DNA of 64,000 nt, from NCBI RefSeq assembly GCF_036898095.1, contig NC_090735.1:900460-964459 (forward strand), given 5' to 3'. Under the pieces are notes generated by a model that searched no databases, was not told the DNA's origin, and worked only from the letters and a program-made list of their open reading frames with translations. The position numbers and the translations under genes are program-made. The DNA comes from Palaemon carinicauda (taxonomy: Eukaryota; Arthropoda; Malacostraca; Decapoda; Palaemonidae). This document shows positions 1 to 12,321 of this stretch, in pieces; position 1 is the first letter of the stretch, and each line of letters begins with the position of its first letter.

Positions 1-705
1 GACCAACGATGTTGTCGATCCGGACGGCAGAGATAATCCGAGGAACAGAAAATGGGAATGATTCCAAGTACCACCCTGTAAGGGTTGTTAACCATCTAAC
101 CACACAACCACCACAAGGCGGTTGCCGCGATTTTCGATTAAATTCTGCCGCAGTCAGAGACTCAGCTATATATATATAAAACTGCCAGGTAAGTTCTATT
201 CATAAAAATCTTCCCTCGACAGACTAGCAGAGGCTTGAGACCTAGGAGCTATACCCTGTTCCTCTAAACTTAGCACCGAATCAGGAACACCCTTCTACGA
301 ATATGGTCATAGGGTTTTGAGGTCCAGTTCTACAGAAGGGGTTTTCGAGTCTCTCCTCTCGGTGCTGAACTGAGAAAGCTGTAAGGAGATAAGATTCCTT
401 CCTTGTATCCTAGCAGTAGTGCTACTTGGTCTACGGACTGAGGGTGGACTGCTCCTCCCAGACGATTCTGATGACTCCATAGGAATACGAGAAGTACCTG
501 CTGGGGTATGATAGGCGGTGTTAGGGCCAGTCCAGAAACCGACTGCTGCACTGCCTTGACTAGGACTAAAATCCAGGAGGGTCCTTTGTAAAAGTAGGAG
601 CGCCCGCTGAAGTACTGCGGGATTGAGTGTACTAGCGATCCCTTCCGATCTTACACAAGACATGGCAAGCAAGTCCTGATGTTTTATCAAGTTCGCTAGC
701 AAGTA
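1..705 (-). other. Unassigned ORF remnant, probably retroelement-derived
   Basis: An open frame at 307-702 (minus) encodes about 131 Ser/Thr/Pro-rich residues without a domain I recognise. It ends where the LINE reverse transcriptase begins, so it may be a gag-like remnant interrupted by the LINE. Positions 1-306 show nothing assignable. Confidence 0.25.
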
Positions 706-2003
706 TTGACTGCTCTAACTGGCCTTGATTTTAGTGCTGCCTTTGACCGTGTTAATCATGAGGCCCTTGTTTTCAAACTCAAACAGTTGGGAGTGGGTGG
801 GTTGTTTCTTAGCATTATTATGTATTTTTTAAGTAATAGATCTCAAAGAGGAGTTGTTGATGGGCACCATAGTGAGTATAGGAATATGATAGCCGGTGTT
901 CCACAGGGTAGTTTTCTTGGCCCATTACTTTTTATACTATATACACATGACATGTGGTTTGGCCTAGAAATCAAGCTTGTTGTATATGCAGATGATGCTA
1001 CTATCTTTGTATCAATTACATCCCCTGAATGTAGATCTGGGGTTGGTGAATCCCTTAATAGAGATTTAGCTAAAATAAGTGCATGGTGCAAATTGTGGAG
1101 TATGAAGTTGAATCCTAACAAAACTCAAAGTATGATTTTAAGTAGGTCAAGGACGGTGGCTCCTCAACATCCGGATCTCAGCATTGATGATGTTTCTTTA
1201 AATTTGTATGACTTAAAATTTTAGGTGTGATTCTCGACAGCAAATTTACTCGAGAAACCCATTAGGTTTGTGTCTTCTTCAATTGCACAACAAATTGGCT
1301 TACTGAGAAAGCCTTTTAAGATTTCCAATGATCAATCTATTCTGAAGAAGTGTTTCAATTCTTTCATTCTACCTTGTTTTGAGTATTGTTCTCCTGTCTG
1401 GTCTTCAGCTGCTGATTCTCATCTTAATTTGTTGGACAGAAACTTACGGTCTATTAAATTTCTTATTCCTGATCTAGATATTAATCTTTGGCACCGTCGT
1501 TCAATTTGTTCATTATGCATGTTGCACAAGATTTTTCATAACTCTGACCATCCTTTACATTCAGATCTCCCTGGACAATTCTATCCTGTTCGTAATACTA
1601 GGTAGTCAGTTAATTCTAATAGCCAGGCCTTCTCCATCATGAGGCTCAATACTACACAGTATTCTAGAAGTTTTATTCCAGCTGTTACCAAGTTGGAGAA
1701 TGATCAGTAGAACTTCAAAAGTTCAAAGTTGGAGCAAATGTTTTTATGTTGACCAGGCTGACATGAGTCTTTTTATAGTTTATATATGACATATCTGTTT
1801 TTGACATTAATAGTTTATATAGGACATATCTGTTTTTACTTTGTTACTGTTTTAGAATGATTTATTGTTAACTTGTTCTTGTCATTTATTTATTTCCTTA
1901 TTTCCTTTCCTCACTGGGCTATTTTTCCCTATTGGAGCCCTTAGGTTTATAGCATCTTGCTTTTCCAACTAGGGTTGTAACTTGGCTAGTAATAATAATA
2001 ATG
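704..2003 (+). mobile_element. 5'-truncated non-LTR retrotransposon (LINE family 1)
   Basis: Reverse transcriptase is readable in two frames: 706-1221, then a frameshift and 1206-1605, with a stop at 1603. Motif A is GLDFSAAFDRVNH, motif B GVPQGSFLGPLLF, motif C YADDATIF. A thumb/C-terminal part follows (QQIGLLRKPF, FEYCSPVWSS, LWHRRS). The 3' UTR ends with the family tail (agcatcttgcttttccaac, then agggttgtaacttggctag) and a short (TAA)n. Endonuclease and ORF1 are absent. The clade resembles jockey/CR1-like LINEs, but I cannot place it without a tree. It is a dead copy. Confidence 0.85.
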
Positions 2004-3140
2004 GCAAGCACACTATAGAGTAATTGCAAACAAGCATGCCATCATAAACTACCCAAGCAGTCGAAGGTACAATATGGCTGTCCCTTTCGCTGCTGAAGCA
2101 AAGTGTGATGTGGAGCGTACTTGCACTACCTGTGGGTGATTTGGTGCTGCTGAAGCATAGTGCACTGGGAAGGATGAGCGTGATGGAAATTTGTTAAGAG
2201 TTTGCGAGCACGTCGACTCGTCAGCAAGAGGAGCTCGACCACCCACTTTGCTAGTGCTTAGTAGAAGGGCGAACAACACTGCGCAAGACACTCCCACGAG
2301 TGTCTTGCGCAGTGTTGCTCACCTTTCCACTAAGGGTGTGCACGGCCAAGTGCCGAAGCAACATAGAGCAAAGCACAATCACTTGCCAACGCTTTAGCAG
2401 GAGGATGGTGAGAAACCTTGCACATAACCGCAATAAGAGGCAAACACTCGTATGGTGACGACAGGTACAGCAGGTTATTTCTCATGAGAGGGACAAGCCC
2501 GAGGCGCAGGTCCTGATGGTCTTGGCCTCACAAAAGGCAGCACGTCGGCAGTGAAGGGCAGGGACTCTGAATAACCTTCATACACCATTGTCATCTTGCT
2601 CTTAAAAGCAATGCTCTGAAGAGCTGGAACGAGGCACAAAGCTGCGGAGGCTAAATTCCAGCTATACTGACAACATATGCATGGTAAAGAGCGAATGGTT
2701 TGTTATTCACGTAAGAACAAACAAAACTTCAAGCTAAAACCTGTTACAGTATCAAGGTTATCAAGAAGCTCAATGAACTTTTTCAAAATACTTAAAGCAA
2801 CATGATATTTCATGCTATTGTAATCTTATACTGTACAGTATCCAAAAACCACACACACACACTTTAAAAAAAAAAGGCACAACTCTACATGCTGTACTGT
2901 AAAGTAATATATTCTACATAGTAATTTTGAAACATTCAATATGTCCCATGCAACTAGAACAAACAGTACTGGCTATTACTTATGAACTATTTTGTGTAGC
3001 CTACAAGCAGCTGGTTATTCAAAGGGTTAATCATTTCAGTTTTCGAACTACTCTCCTCAACATGCATCACAAGATAAGTACAATGGTGTAAGTCATACTT
3101 CACGTGTCCCTTAATCTAGGAAACAAATTACTGTTCATAC
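2004..3140. other. Non-coding tract with a perfect hairpin; otherwise unassigned
   Basis: It contains a 20-bp perfect inverted repeat (2274-2293 and 2298-2317) inside a weaker fold-back. Around 2690-2735, 'gcgaatggtttgttattc' followed by 'gtaagaacaaac' resembles the right-hand termini of DIRS-like fragments seen at about 13340 and 36005. Positions 2750-3100 are AT-rich with nothing recognised. Confidence 0.35.
2274..2317. repeat. Perfect hairpin, 20-bp arms and 4-bp loop
   Basis: Arm 2274-2293 is the exact reverse complement of 2298-2317; the loop is ccac. Flanking bases continue an imperfect match, suggesting a small fold-back repeat rather than an RNA gene. Confidence 0.8.
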
Positions 3141-3319
3141 ACACTGCCTTCAATGCAAAAAAGGGAGATGCAAAGGACTGCAGAGGATCTTTGCCGTCCT
3201 TGTTGTTGAAAATCACTCTGTGAGTTGTGAGGTACAGACGACCAGTTTTATTCCCCCTCATCTCTGGAGGAAGAGCACCCCCAAATTCCATTGTGACATG
3301 ATCACAGAAGAGAATAATT
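3141..3319 (-). CDS. WBP2: WBP2 exon 2 (GRAM domain)
   Basis: The acceptor AG is at 3320-3321. About 59 codons encode the first half of the GRAM/PH-like fold, with the conserved block G-LYLTTHRVIFNNKDGKDPLQSF. The last few bases depend on which of two overlapping GT donors is used. Confidence 0.88.
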
Positions 3320-6300
3320 CTGAAATGAAAAGAAATGGTAATCAACACATGATAAAAAATAATAAATAATTAGTATGCTTAACACAGCACTACTAGAATA
3401 GTAAATCATTATCATCACTATTACTTGCTAAGCTACAACCCTAATTGACAAAACAGGATGCTATAAGCCCAGGGGCCCCAACAGGGAAAATACCCCAGTG
3501 AGGAAAGAAAACAAGGAAAAATAAAATATTTTAAGAATAGTAACTACATTAAAATAGATATTTCCTATATAAACTATGAAAACCTAACAAAACAACAGGA
3601 AGAAAGATAAGATGGAATAGTGTGCCCGAGTGTACCCTCAAGCAAGAGAACTACTAAAATTCCCCTATTACGAACAATAATAAATCAGAACTTTGAAAGT
3701 GCTCTGGCACTCTCTTCATAAAATAACTGGTTTGTTCATATAACACACAAAAACATCACAAAGTTTAAAGGTACTGAACTCCTTACAGTATATCGCACAG
3801 TATATGTATGGAGGGCTATTTACTCTTGGCAATGAATACAAAACTTCTCGACTACAAGGAGACCTGGCTGAGATATTAATCATAACTTGTTGGAGGGTAG
3901 TTTTTACCTAACTTCCACTATTTTGCAGGTAGGTAAAGAGGATATTAAGAAATAAAAGAAAAGTTGCACAAAACACTAACTCATTTCAAATGACTGGAGG
4001 AGGAAAGCTGCATTAAGCGGGGTTTACACGGGCGAGCAGCTCGTCGAGCCTGGCTCGACAACCGTGTTTGAATTGATGTTCGAGCGTGTAAACGGGGTAT
4101 TTGGTTGTCGAGCGGCTCGATGAAAGTCAGGCTCAACTTGACTTTTGTGGGCGGAGCTACATTGTTTGACGAACGGTGTGAACGTGTGAACAGGTGTCGA
4201 GCTCGAGCATCAAACCTCGGTTGTTATTCAAACCTGCTAGAGGAAACATCATCAAAGAAATGAATAATGGCTGCCATTAATGAAAGTAAGAATGAGAAGG
4301 AAGTCGTACTTGATTTCATACATGCATATCGAGCTTATCCAGCTTTATGGAAAGTTAAATCAAAAGACTATTTCAATAAAGTAGCCAGAAACAAGGGAAT
4401 GGCGAACACTCGGTCTTTCATGTGGAGTTATGGCCTTCCTCATAGTTGTATTTTCATAAGTAATGAAAGGGCTGACACGATTCAGTAGATCAATGTACGT
4501 GTCTTCATCCATACGCAAATAATTGCGCCAGTCATCTGGCTCTAATTTTAAAGCAACAAGCAAGTTGGTATATGAAAATTTCTCTCTTTTGATCTTTTTT
4601 TTTTCCTTCTTATTGCCACTGCTAAAGCAATGGCTATCAAATCGTCCTGGTCGAGAGGCATGTTGACGTTGTTTTAGCACGAGGCACACTGAGGCTCGAT
4701 GTACTGTCTGAAAGCTCTTCCAGCCGTTCTACAAGTAGGTTCGACAACCGGGCTCGGTGAGCTGCTCGGCCGTGTAAACCCCGCTTTAGTTTAGACAGAA
4801 TATACAGGAGCAGCACCAAACGACTAGTTTAAAAACTTTCAATTACGTATTGAAGGCAATATGCAGAAGTAAATATAATAAAAAATAAAAGCCTGAGGAG
4901 TAACAGACAATCGCCTCCAGGAATCTGTCTCTTGTATGTGAGAGCTCCTCTATGCAATCTCAAGCTGAAATGCACACGTACCCTTTGGGCAGAACACTAC
5001 CTAATCTTAGAGCATACTCGCCACCTCGAGCAAACTTTCCTCTTGGTGCACGATCTTCAGGGTGGAATCCCAAGTCCTCAAGACAAATTAGTAGATTAAC
5101 TGTGAAATTTTCGAATGAGGCAGGAGAGGAGCTAGAGGATGTTAGGGAGGATATGCAGATGTGCAGGGACGTTTACTCGCTCAATATCCATGATTCCCAA
5201 AGTCCTGGTCCGTCCTAACACCCTATTCCTTCTTCGGTAATGGTCGGACTGCAAAAAAAGTTGTTCCTTGAAAAGAAGCAAATACCACCCGAAGATTCCG
5301 ACTTAAGTAACAGAGTAACGGCACCGTTGCAAAGGCCATGCCACATCCCTCAAGCTGAAGCTGAACCTGGAGTAATGTAAGTACAGCTATACTTTGAGAA
5401 AGTACCGCTAGAACGTTATTGGATCCTTTGATTGGCCAGACAGTGTTACATTGGATTCCTCTCTCTGGTTATAGATCATCATTTCTTTACTGACACATAC
5501 ATCAAATAGTCTGGCCTGTTCTTTACACATTCTCCTCTGTTCTCATACACCTGACAACACTGGATTACCAAACAATTCTTCTTCACTCAAGGGGTTAACT
5601 ACTGCATTGAATTGTTCAGTCTCTATTTTCCTCTTGGCAAGTGTAGAAAAAACTGTGGTAAGCAGCTCTACTATGAGAAGGACACTTCAAAATCCAACCA
5701 CTGTTCTCTAGTCTTGGGTAGTGCCATAGCCTCTGAACTGTGGTCATCCACTGTCTTGGGGTTGAGTTCTTTTGCTTGAAGGTACACTTGGGAATGCTTC
5801 TATCTTGCTTCTATTCATTTTTTTCATTTTATTTTTTTATTTCTTATAGTTTGTATGAAAGATCTCATCTAATAACATTACTGTTTTTAATATATTTTCT
5901 CATCGCTCATTACTTCTTTTGTAGATTACTTGTTTCCTTAACTCATTGGGCTATTTTCCTTGTTGGAGCCCTTGGGCTTATAGCATCCCTCTTTTCCTCG
6001 GTACAAGTGTAAACTTTCTTTACTTATGAAATATTTTTCCCATACAAAATATAATTGTGTTACCTTGCTAGGAGTGAAACGGGTTCAAATCAAACACGGT
6101 AAGCTAAGAATTGGCAGTCTATGGGGGTCAAGGGGTCATTAGCCACCCTTACCCACACCCGTTAGGTAAGGATACGGCTTTTATGTTAGGTTAGGTGGTG
6201 TTCTTGTATAGCGGTTTTGTAGAACAACTGACACAGGTTTTCAAATATGATTGTCACGACTTATTAACTACCGGTATGTGTAGTTGTGTAGTGGTTTTGT

Positions 6301-9125
6301 AGTATGGCGACCATGACTTACTAATGACTAGAAAATGGGAAGGAAATTCCCATTTTCTAGTCCTTTGGGAGGACCTGTCCATCATTATACAAAGACTCCA
6401 GAATCTTTTTTTTATCAAAATGTGTAACTTTGTTAAAAGTAATTTCAGACAGGAGTATAGGTAAATTTTTCTAAGAAAACCATATGATTTTTGGCATAAA
6501 ATAAAAAGAAAATGCTATAATTATGGGTATTTTGAACATTTCTGATGGTTTAAACTGGCGACAAATGACCGTTTTTGAGCCCCCTAAAAACCATTATTTC
6601 ACACAAAAACACCTATTATTTGGAGAACATGAGAAAAAGGGTATGTTTAACCCCCCCCCCCACCAAAAATGGCGTTTTGAACATTTATGATGGTTTAAAC
6701 TGGCGGCAAATTACGTTTTTTGAGCTAATGGACTCCAAACTCCAGCCCCCCAAAAAACCACTATTTCACACAAACACCCCTACTACAGTATATGGAAAAC
6801 ACAAGAAAATGTGCATGTTTACGCCCTCCCCTCCCCCCACCCCAGGAAATGGCGTATTCATAGATGTTCGCCGCTATAGGAATCGATTCTCCAACCACCC
6901 TACAAAACACTTAAGTTCACATACTAGGATAGGGTTGCAATCGTCAGAAAATAGAGTAAAAATTGTCACCAATCGAATTTTTTAAGAGAAGTTTTACAGA
7001 ATGAAATAATTAATTCACTAAATTTGTAAATGCTTGTCCCAACAATCTACACACTAGGACTACTCGGCGCATGAATGTCGAAAGCGTGCGGGAAAAATGG
7101 ACAATAACTAACCCAAACTTCCCCCCATAACCTGACCTACAAGCCATGTCTTTACCTTCCTAATGACCTAACAGGGGGGCTAACGCCCCTTGCGACCCCC
7201 AACACTGTCGCTATCATACAAACACCACACACCCACCTAACCTACTAGTTACCTAGCCGGGGGCAAGGCCACGGACCCCCTTCATAGGTCTCTCTCTCCT
7301 ACACAAAAAAAAGCGATAGGCAGCCCTCTAAATTATAACTTAACCACATCGTAATTATAAAAAAGTGTAAATGTTTATAAGATAGGCAGCACTCTAAATT
7401 ATATCTTAACCACATTGTAATAATAAAAAAGTTACTCAGGATTACCTTAATATTCGTAGTCGCTAAAGTCCTCAATGCATCAAGCTGATCTATATGAGTA
7501 ATAAACTTAACCACACCGATCAAAGAAAAACTATAGGGAACACGTCTGTCCATTACGGCGGTTAGCGATGGAAAGGCCGACCTCATGGTTCAGGTCAATC
7601 TTGGGTCACAAAGGGGGGGGGGGGGGATTTTTAAATCATGCGGCCAACAAAAGTAGGACTACAAGCACACAAAAACAAAAGGTTAGTTCAGGTGGATTGT
7701 TTGACACTGGCTTAATCTACCGAAACATCTTAATTAGATGTTGGCTAACCTAACCTTTGGTTGTATATATAACAAATTAGAGTTTGGCATAATTTCAGGA
7801 TGTGTCCCAATGAACTTTAATCTTAACAAGGGGTTAAGAATGTAGACTGCTGGGATTAGTGAAAACATAATTCCAAACATCAATAAAAGTACAGGTTCCG
7901 CCACCAGCTGATAGGCGAACGGGTCGCCGCCCAACGGGTGTTATTATAGTCAGGCAGGAAGCAATGATTGGGGGAAATTTTATGACCGAGTAACTTGGCC
8001 ATGGCTTCAGCAAAAGACTAATTATAACGACCTTTCCTCTACCTAACAATTCATGATAATTATTACAGCAGTATCAAATGCCACTGTAAAGGATGTGTCC
8101 CAGCCAACTACAAACTTAACAGAGGGGTAAGAATGTTTATTGATGGGACTGCATTAAATTGTAAAAATTAACGATTCTTGGCATGGGACGGCATGGGCTC
8201 TATCTATCAGGAAAGTTTGGAAACTAAGCAGGAACTACCCGTGCCATGGTGTGGATCAAAACAGGACTTTGAAAATTTTCAGAGGTGGGCGAAACATTTT
8301 TATTTTGACCAACCGCTTCAGATTAAATAGTGAAACCTAATGAGCTAATAATGAGTATATGGGATTTAGAATATGTGTAGCTCGTAGGGTTACCAGGCCT
8401 GTTGCTCACAAAGAAAACGAAGATATAGAAAACGAAGATCTACTTTTTTCGTGTTTGTCATCGCCCATACAGTATTTCATTGTATCTACAGGTGTTGGTA
8501 AATGAACCGACGCAAATATACACTTACCAATCTTCACTCCGCCGTGGCTTGTTATGCTCGCAATTAAACATTATTTTATTGATCCTCTGTTCTGACAAGC
8601 TGTACACGTTGAGCCACGCGAATTACCCGAGTTACCCAAGTAGGAGAATATTTTGGAGGACAAAATATCGGTGACCCAACCTAACTACACACTACCCCCA
8701 AAAGTAACCTGTCTATCTAGGATTTATTCAATTATGCAAGATCCAATATCACAACCGCTATAGAATAATTCATCAATAACCACTCAGGTTAATATGACCT
8801 CACAACCTTGCTACGGGTTATGAAAAAGACATGTTTAGTAGACCGTTTAGGCCACGCCCCTTCCATTCATATCGACCCTATATCTATCCTGCACACCAAA
8901 AAACAAAACCAAAACTCCTGAAGGAGACCATACCGAATAGGAAACCCTTATCTTTGACAATTAACTACGCCTACGACAACCCTATCCAGCAGAACAAACA
9001 CAGTCTGGCATGTTCTATCTTCCAGCCAGTACACATTTAAGATGAAGAGCAAATGGAAATGTTCCATACCTTTCTCCAGAATAAATCAAGACTCCTTTTC
9101 CCGCGTGGGCGCCGTTGAGTGCCAT
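3141..9125 (-). CDS. WBP2: WBP2-like WW-domain-binding protein, 5' part (partial)
   Basis: The join in transcript order is 9125-9070 then 3319 to about 3141. Exon 1 starts MALNGAHAGKGVLIYSGE and ends in phase 2 (AG before gtatgg). Exon 2 follows tttcatttcag and supplies the third base of an Arg codon. It reads ILFCDHVTMEF, then MRGNKTGRLYLTTHRVIFN and DPLQSF-SPFFALKAV, the GRAM domain start of WBP2. The family is an adaptor/transcriptional coactivator that binds WW proteins through PPxY motifs; that C-terminal part is not in this window. The exact end of exon 2 is uncertain (donor gtatga at 3140 or gtgtat at 3142). I found no further exon in 1-3140. Confidence 0.88.
3410..3660 (-). mobile_element. 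LINE-tailed SINE-like repeat, minus copy
   Basis: Read on the minus strand it ends with the family tail (ggcttatagcatcctg, then agggttgtagcttagcaag). The body matches the 3' half of the roughly 600-bp repeat at 38818-39434. It lies in WBP2 intron 1. Confidence 0.7.
3661..4012. other. Unassigned AT-rich spacer in WBP2 intron 1
   Basis: No ORF, splice-consistent exon or repeat family recognised. Confidence 0.4.
4267..4488 (+). pseudogene. MADF-domain ORF remnant of Harbinger element
   Basis: 73 residues starting MAAINESKNEKEVVLDFIH, with the YPALWKVKSKDY core of MADF DNA-binding domains. In Harbinger elements the second ORF (Myb/MADF-like) helps the transposase enter the nucleus and bind DNA. 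It is truncated after the first part of the domain. Confidence 0.65.
4360..4689 (-). pseudogene. Harbinger transposase N-terminal remnant
   Basis: 109 residues; a Lys-rich stretch is followed by WRNYLRMDEDTYIDLLNRV and ITPHERPS, a pattern common to the N-terminal helical region of Harbinger transposases (HARBI1-like). The DDE nuclease domain is deleted. Confidence 0.65.
4786..5394. other. Spacer with an 88-residue ORF of unknown origin
   Basis: The plus-strand frame 4952-5218 encodes a Ser/Arg/Pro-rich protein (SPPRANFPLGARSSG) of retroelement-gag-like composition but no identified domain. Nothing else recognised. Confidence 0.3.
5395..6012 (+). mobile_element. SINE-like LINE-tailed repeat, near full length
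   Basis: Starts near 'taccgctagaacgttattgg' and ends in the shared tail (ttggagcccttgggcttata, then gcatccctcttttcctcgg). It aligns by eye along its length with 10592-11205 and 38818-39434. No meaningful ORF. Confidence 0.75.
6013..9069. repeat. Dispersed-repeat region in WBP2 intron 1
   Basis: No host exon recognised. Internal duplications are visible: about 6525-6665 with 6670-6845 (both hold gatggtttaaactggcg), 7313-7377 with 7380-7434 (ataggcagc-ctctaaatta), and 7797-7860 with 8092-8155 (aggatgtgtccca). A fold-back lies at 6326-6362. Positions 8380-8640 resemble 59310-59510. A 14-G run is at 7613-7626. Confidence 0.5.
6326..6362. repeat. Hairpin with 15-bp perfect arms
   Basis: gactagaaaatggga and its reverse complement are separated by 7 bases. 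No associated gene. Confidence 0.75.
9070..9125 (-). CDS. WBP2: WBP2 exon 1 (start codon)
   Basis: A 56-nt coding segment from ATG at 9125-9123 to the donor gtatgg after 9070. It encodes 18 residues beginning MALNGAH and ending VLIYSGE, matching the conserved 'MSLN-AH... VLIYAGE' start of arthropod WBP2. The end is phase 2, compatible with the exon at 3319. Confidence 0.88.
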
Positions 9126-9290
9126 TGCTTTCGCTGGAAGTTGTGGCAATTATGATCCGGAATGAAATCTCTTACGACGTCAATCCACTTATGACAGTCA
9201 CTTTCTGCGTGAACCTCTGACAGTATTGCCAATGTGTTGTCTATTCAGAAACAATTTATTTTTATTATTCTTTTGCTCTTGATTCTATGG
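9126..9290 (-). promoter_or_regulatory. Probable 5' UTR/promoter-proximal region of WBP2
   Basis: Sequence immediately upstream of the WBP2 ATG, non-repetitive and with more CpG than its surroundings. No TATA box or clear initiator could be fixed, so this rests on position only. Confidence 0.35.
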
Positions 9291-9291
9291 A

Positions 9292-9294
9292 GTA

Positions 9295-9363
<69 letters not shown>

Positions 9364-9470
9364 AAGCTAAGTTACAACCTAGATGGGAAACCGGGATGCT
9401 ATAAATTCAAGGGTTCCAACACAGAAAAATAGCCCAGTGAGGGAAGGAAACAAGTAAATAAAAAAGACTA
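9292..9470 (-). mobile_element. (TTA)n plus LINE/SINE tail, minus orientation
   Basis: A (TTA)n run at about 9297-9361 followed by the complement of the shared tail (caagctaagttacaaccta, cccagtgagggaaggaaac). A 3'-end-only copy. Confidence 0.7.
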
Positions 9471-10444
9471 CAAGAGTTGTTTTCTTTAAATGTAGATTCT
9501 ATACATCCTACTATCATCTACTGGGAAGTTTAAGTAAATTGCAACGTTATTTGTCTATTTTTGCATAGCAATTCTTTACAGTGAAAAACAGTGATTCGTA
9601 AGTTATGCCTAACTCATACTTTTCACTAATATAATTTGTGGAATATGTTTTCAGTATTACGTTAGACATAAATGTGTTTTAGAGAATGTTCTAAGAAATA
9701 CGATGCAACAAGGAAAAATTGTATCTCCAGCTGGCAACAGTGTCATCTAATCCAATGACGTCATGAGGAATGATGATAATATTATGGTATTAGAAAAATT
9801 TCGCTGTATAAACAGTAAATACTTAAGTCACGTATAAATGATAAAATTCAAACCAACAATCCATTTATTTTTAATCGAAAGACAAAGAATTATAGACATT
9901 TTTCATTATTACTAATAAAAATCGGATGGCGATGTCAATATTTAGAATAATGTTTACATGATATACCCAAATTTCACATGCTGGACCAGAATAGAATGAT
10001 AAAAACATGGAGATATAAATCAATGTCTCTGTGATTTAGAAGCTAATAGACATTTCTCGAAAGCTAAACGTGAAGTTCAAACTTCGTGTTCGGAGTGTTA
10101 TATGAAGGCTGGTGGTCAGGTGCATAACACAACTCAGGCTATGAAACACATTACTAATTTTCCTATCAATTTCAAGTAAATGATACTTAAAATAAAAATC
10201 AAGTCGTATTATCATGAAACTAAACTGTGCACATTCTTTACACGCGATAAGCTCTTTATCCATTACCGATAATATACGAACACGGCTAGTCAGCTGACTT
10301 TGATGTCATCTTGCTAAATGAGCACAGTTGCATCACTTTACCCGATCGAAATTTCTGCACTTAGCCTACACCATTTTGAAGTGATTTCATTTTCATTTAT
10401 ATTCATCTGTAATATACAAATAACAGTCGTAAGTCAGTAGTTGA
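9471..10444. other. Unassigned AT-rich spacer
   Basis: No convincing ORF, repeat family or exon; the minus ORF at 10036-10263 has no recognisable domain. Confidence 0.4.
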
Positions 10445-10515
10445 CTCATGTTGCATAAGATTATTCGTAATTCTTACAATCCTTTACATTCAGATCTTCC
10501 TACATTGATCATTCA
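10445..10515 (+). mobile_element. Short LINE family 1 fragment
   Basis: catgttgcataagattattc and cctttacattcagatcttcc match 1515-1575 of the LINE. It is flanked by unrelated sequence. Confidence 0.6.
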
Positions 10516-10591
10516 GTAATTAGTAATAAAATAATATCACGACTGCATAAGTTTCCTTTGGAAATGTTATAATTGCCACTTTTCCACATGT

Positions 10592-11205
10592 AGTAGGTTG
10601 GTCAAGGCACCAGCCACCCATTGAGATACTACCGCGAGAGAGAGTTATTGGATCCTTTGATTGGCCAGAAAGCACTACACTAATGCATACGATTCCTGTC
10701 ATTATAGGTAATTTTTACTTGTATACATGTACACTAAATAGTCTGGCCTATTCTTTCCACACCCTCCTCTGTCCATATACACTTGACAACTCTGAGATTA
10801 CCAAACAATTCTTCACTCAAGATGTTAACTACTGCATTGTAATTGTCCAGTGGGTACGTTCCTCTTGCTAAGGGTAGAATAGACTCTTTAACTATGATAA
10901 GTATATCTTCTATAAGATGGTAACTCCAAAATCAAAGTATTGTTCTCTAGTCTTGGGTAGTGCCATAGCTTCTGTACCATAGTCTTCCACTGTCTTGAGT
11001 TAGAGTTCTCTTGCTTGTGGGTACATTCGGGCACACTATTTCATCTAATTTCTCTTCCTCTTGTTTTGTTAAGTTTTTATAGTTTGTATTGGAGATATTT
11101 ATTTTAATGTTACTCTTTTTAAAATATTTTATATTCCTTTTTTCCTTTCCTCATTTGGCTATTTTCCCTGTTTGAGCCCATGGGCTTATAGCATCCTGCA
11201 GGGAA
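10592..11205 (+). mobile_element. SINE-like LINE-tailed repeat, near full length
   Basis: The 5' end reads caaggcaccagccacccatt, then gagatactaccgcgagag. The body carries ttctctagtcttgggtagtg and the 3' end ttgagcccatgggcttatag. Same family as 5395-6012 and 38818-39434. No coding capacity. Confidence 0.78.
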
Positions 11206-12321
11206 CCAATTGCATTTATAAGTACGACAATGCATATGAAATAAGAATTTAAAACGTCCAAACTGACTACAATAGGTTGCCAAAACTGATGATAGCAAGG
11301 TGTTATCCTATCTTATTTCAAGATAGAGTGGGACAAAAGTGGAGATTGAGAATTTCATTATTAATTCATTTATGGTACAGGTAAAATAAGTTTAATTACA
11401 ACAATAAGAATAAACTCAGAAACTTCGATCCTATCTGTAAGGCGATAGAGTGCCCGCAAATCTATTTTGCGGAGTGAGTAATTAGGAACTTGGAACCAGG
11501 TTCTATATCTAAAATATGGTAGGCTAAATGTAAAGGCTCAACTGGATAGCATGTCTGTAGATATAAACACTGGCAGCACACCAGATTCATCCATCTAGTA
11601 GACCTAAGAATTTTTTTATTTTTCAGTTCATAACATACAAAAAGTCCATAAGATAATTAGATTCTGATATTGACCTATAGGAAATTAAATTAAGAAATAT
11701 AGAATAATGTATGGACAAAGTTCTTATGGAAAAGCCCAACATCTAACGGGAATCAAACACCAAGTCATCATTAAAACACATTTTAACTTTGTAATACTGT
11801 AATGTATCACTATTTTCAGAATAAGCTTCTCTTTAAAGAAATATAATACAAATGAATGATATGTAGGTTACTCTTGAATTTTACACATTCCTCTTATATT
11901 CAGGTTAGGTGCAGGGTCAATACAAAATATGAAATATAAGTGAGAAAATAATAGCTTAGTGTTCTTCAGGAATAACTTAAGGGCAAAGATGGGCGAGCGT
12001 GTTTTGATCATGTACAAGAAAAATACTACTAAAATCTTTACCACCCAACTGGTTTTTATCTTCAATTTCAATCCTTAGTTGACCCATCAAACAAGCTGTT
12101 GTCCTATTTGTCAGAACTAGTTCATGATATTTAAATAACCTCTATATTACTGGCACTAGTTTATTTTGAATAGACACACTTTAGGGGGACTTTATGGTTA
12201 CCATGGACCAGAATCAAACACTCTTGTACTTATAATTTCCTTTATTCACTACTGTATCTACACAGGCATACAATCACAGTTTACCTTAAACATTACTTCA
12301 AACTGACCTAAATACTATTTT
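11206..12321. other. Unassigned AT-rich spacer
   Basis: No recognised exon or element; the minus ORF 11868-12071 shows no known domain. Confidence 0.4.

Larger units (their letters stand above)
4016..4785. mobile_element. PIF/Harbinger internal-deletion derivative with TTA target duplications
   Basis: Terminal inverted repeats begin AGCGGGGTTTACACG and end with its complement, flanked by TTA at 4013-4015 and 4786-4788, the 3-bp duplication typical of PIF/Harbinger. Two coding remnants face each other. On the plus strand, 4267-4488 encodes a MADF-like N-terminus (DFIHAYRAYPALWKV). On the minus strand, 4360-4689 encodes EPDDWRNYLRMDEDTY and MRKAITPHER, the N-terminal part of a Harbinger transposase. 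The catalytic DDE core is missing, so this is non-autonomous. It sits in WBP2 intron 1. Confidence 0.85.
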
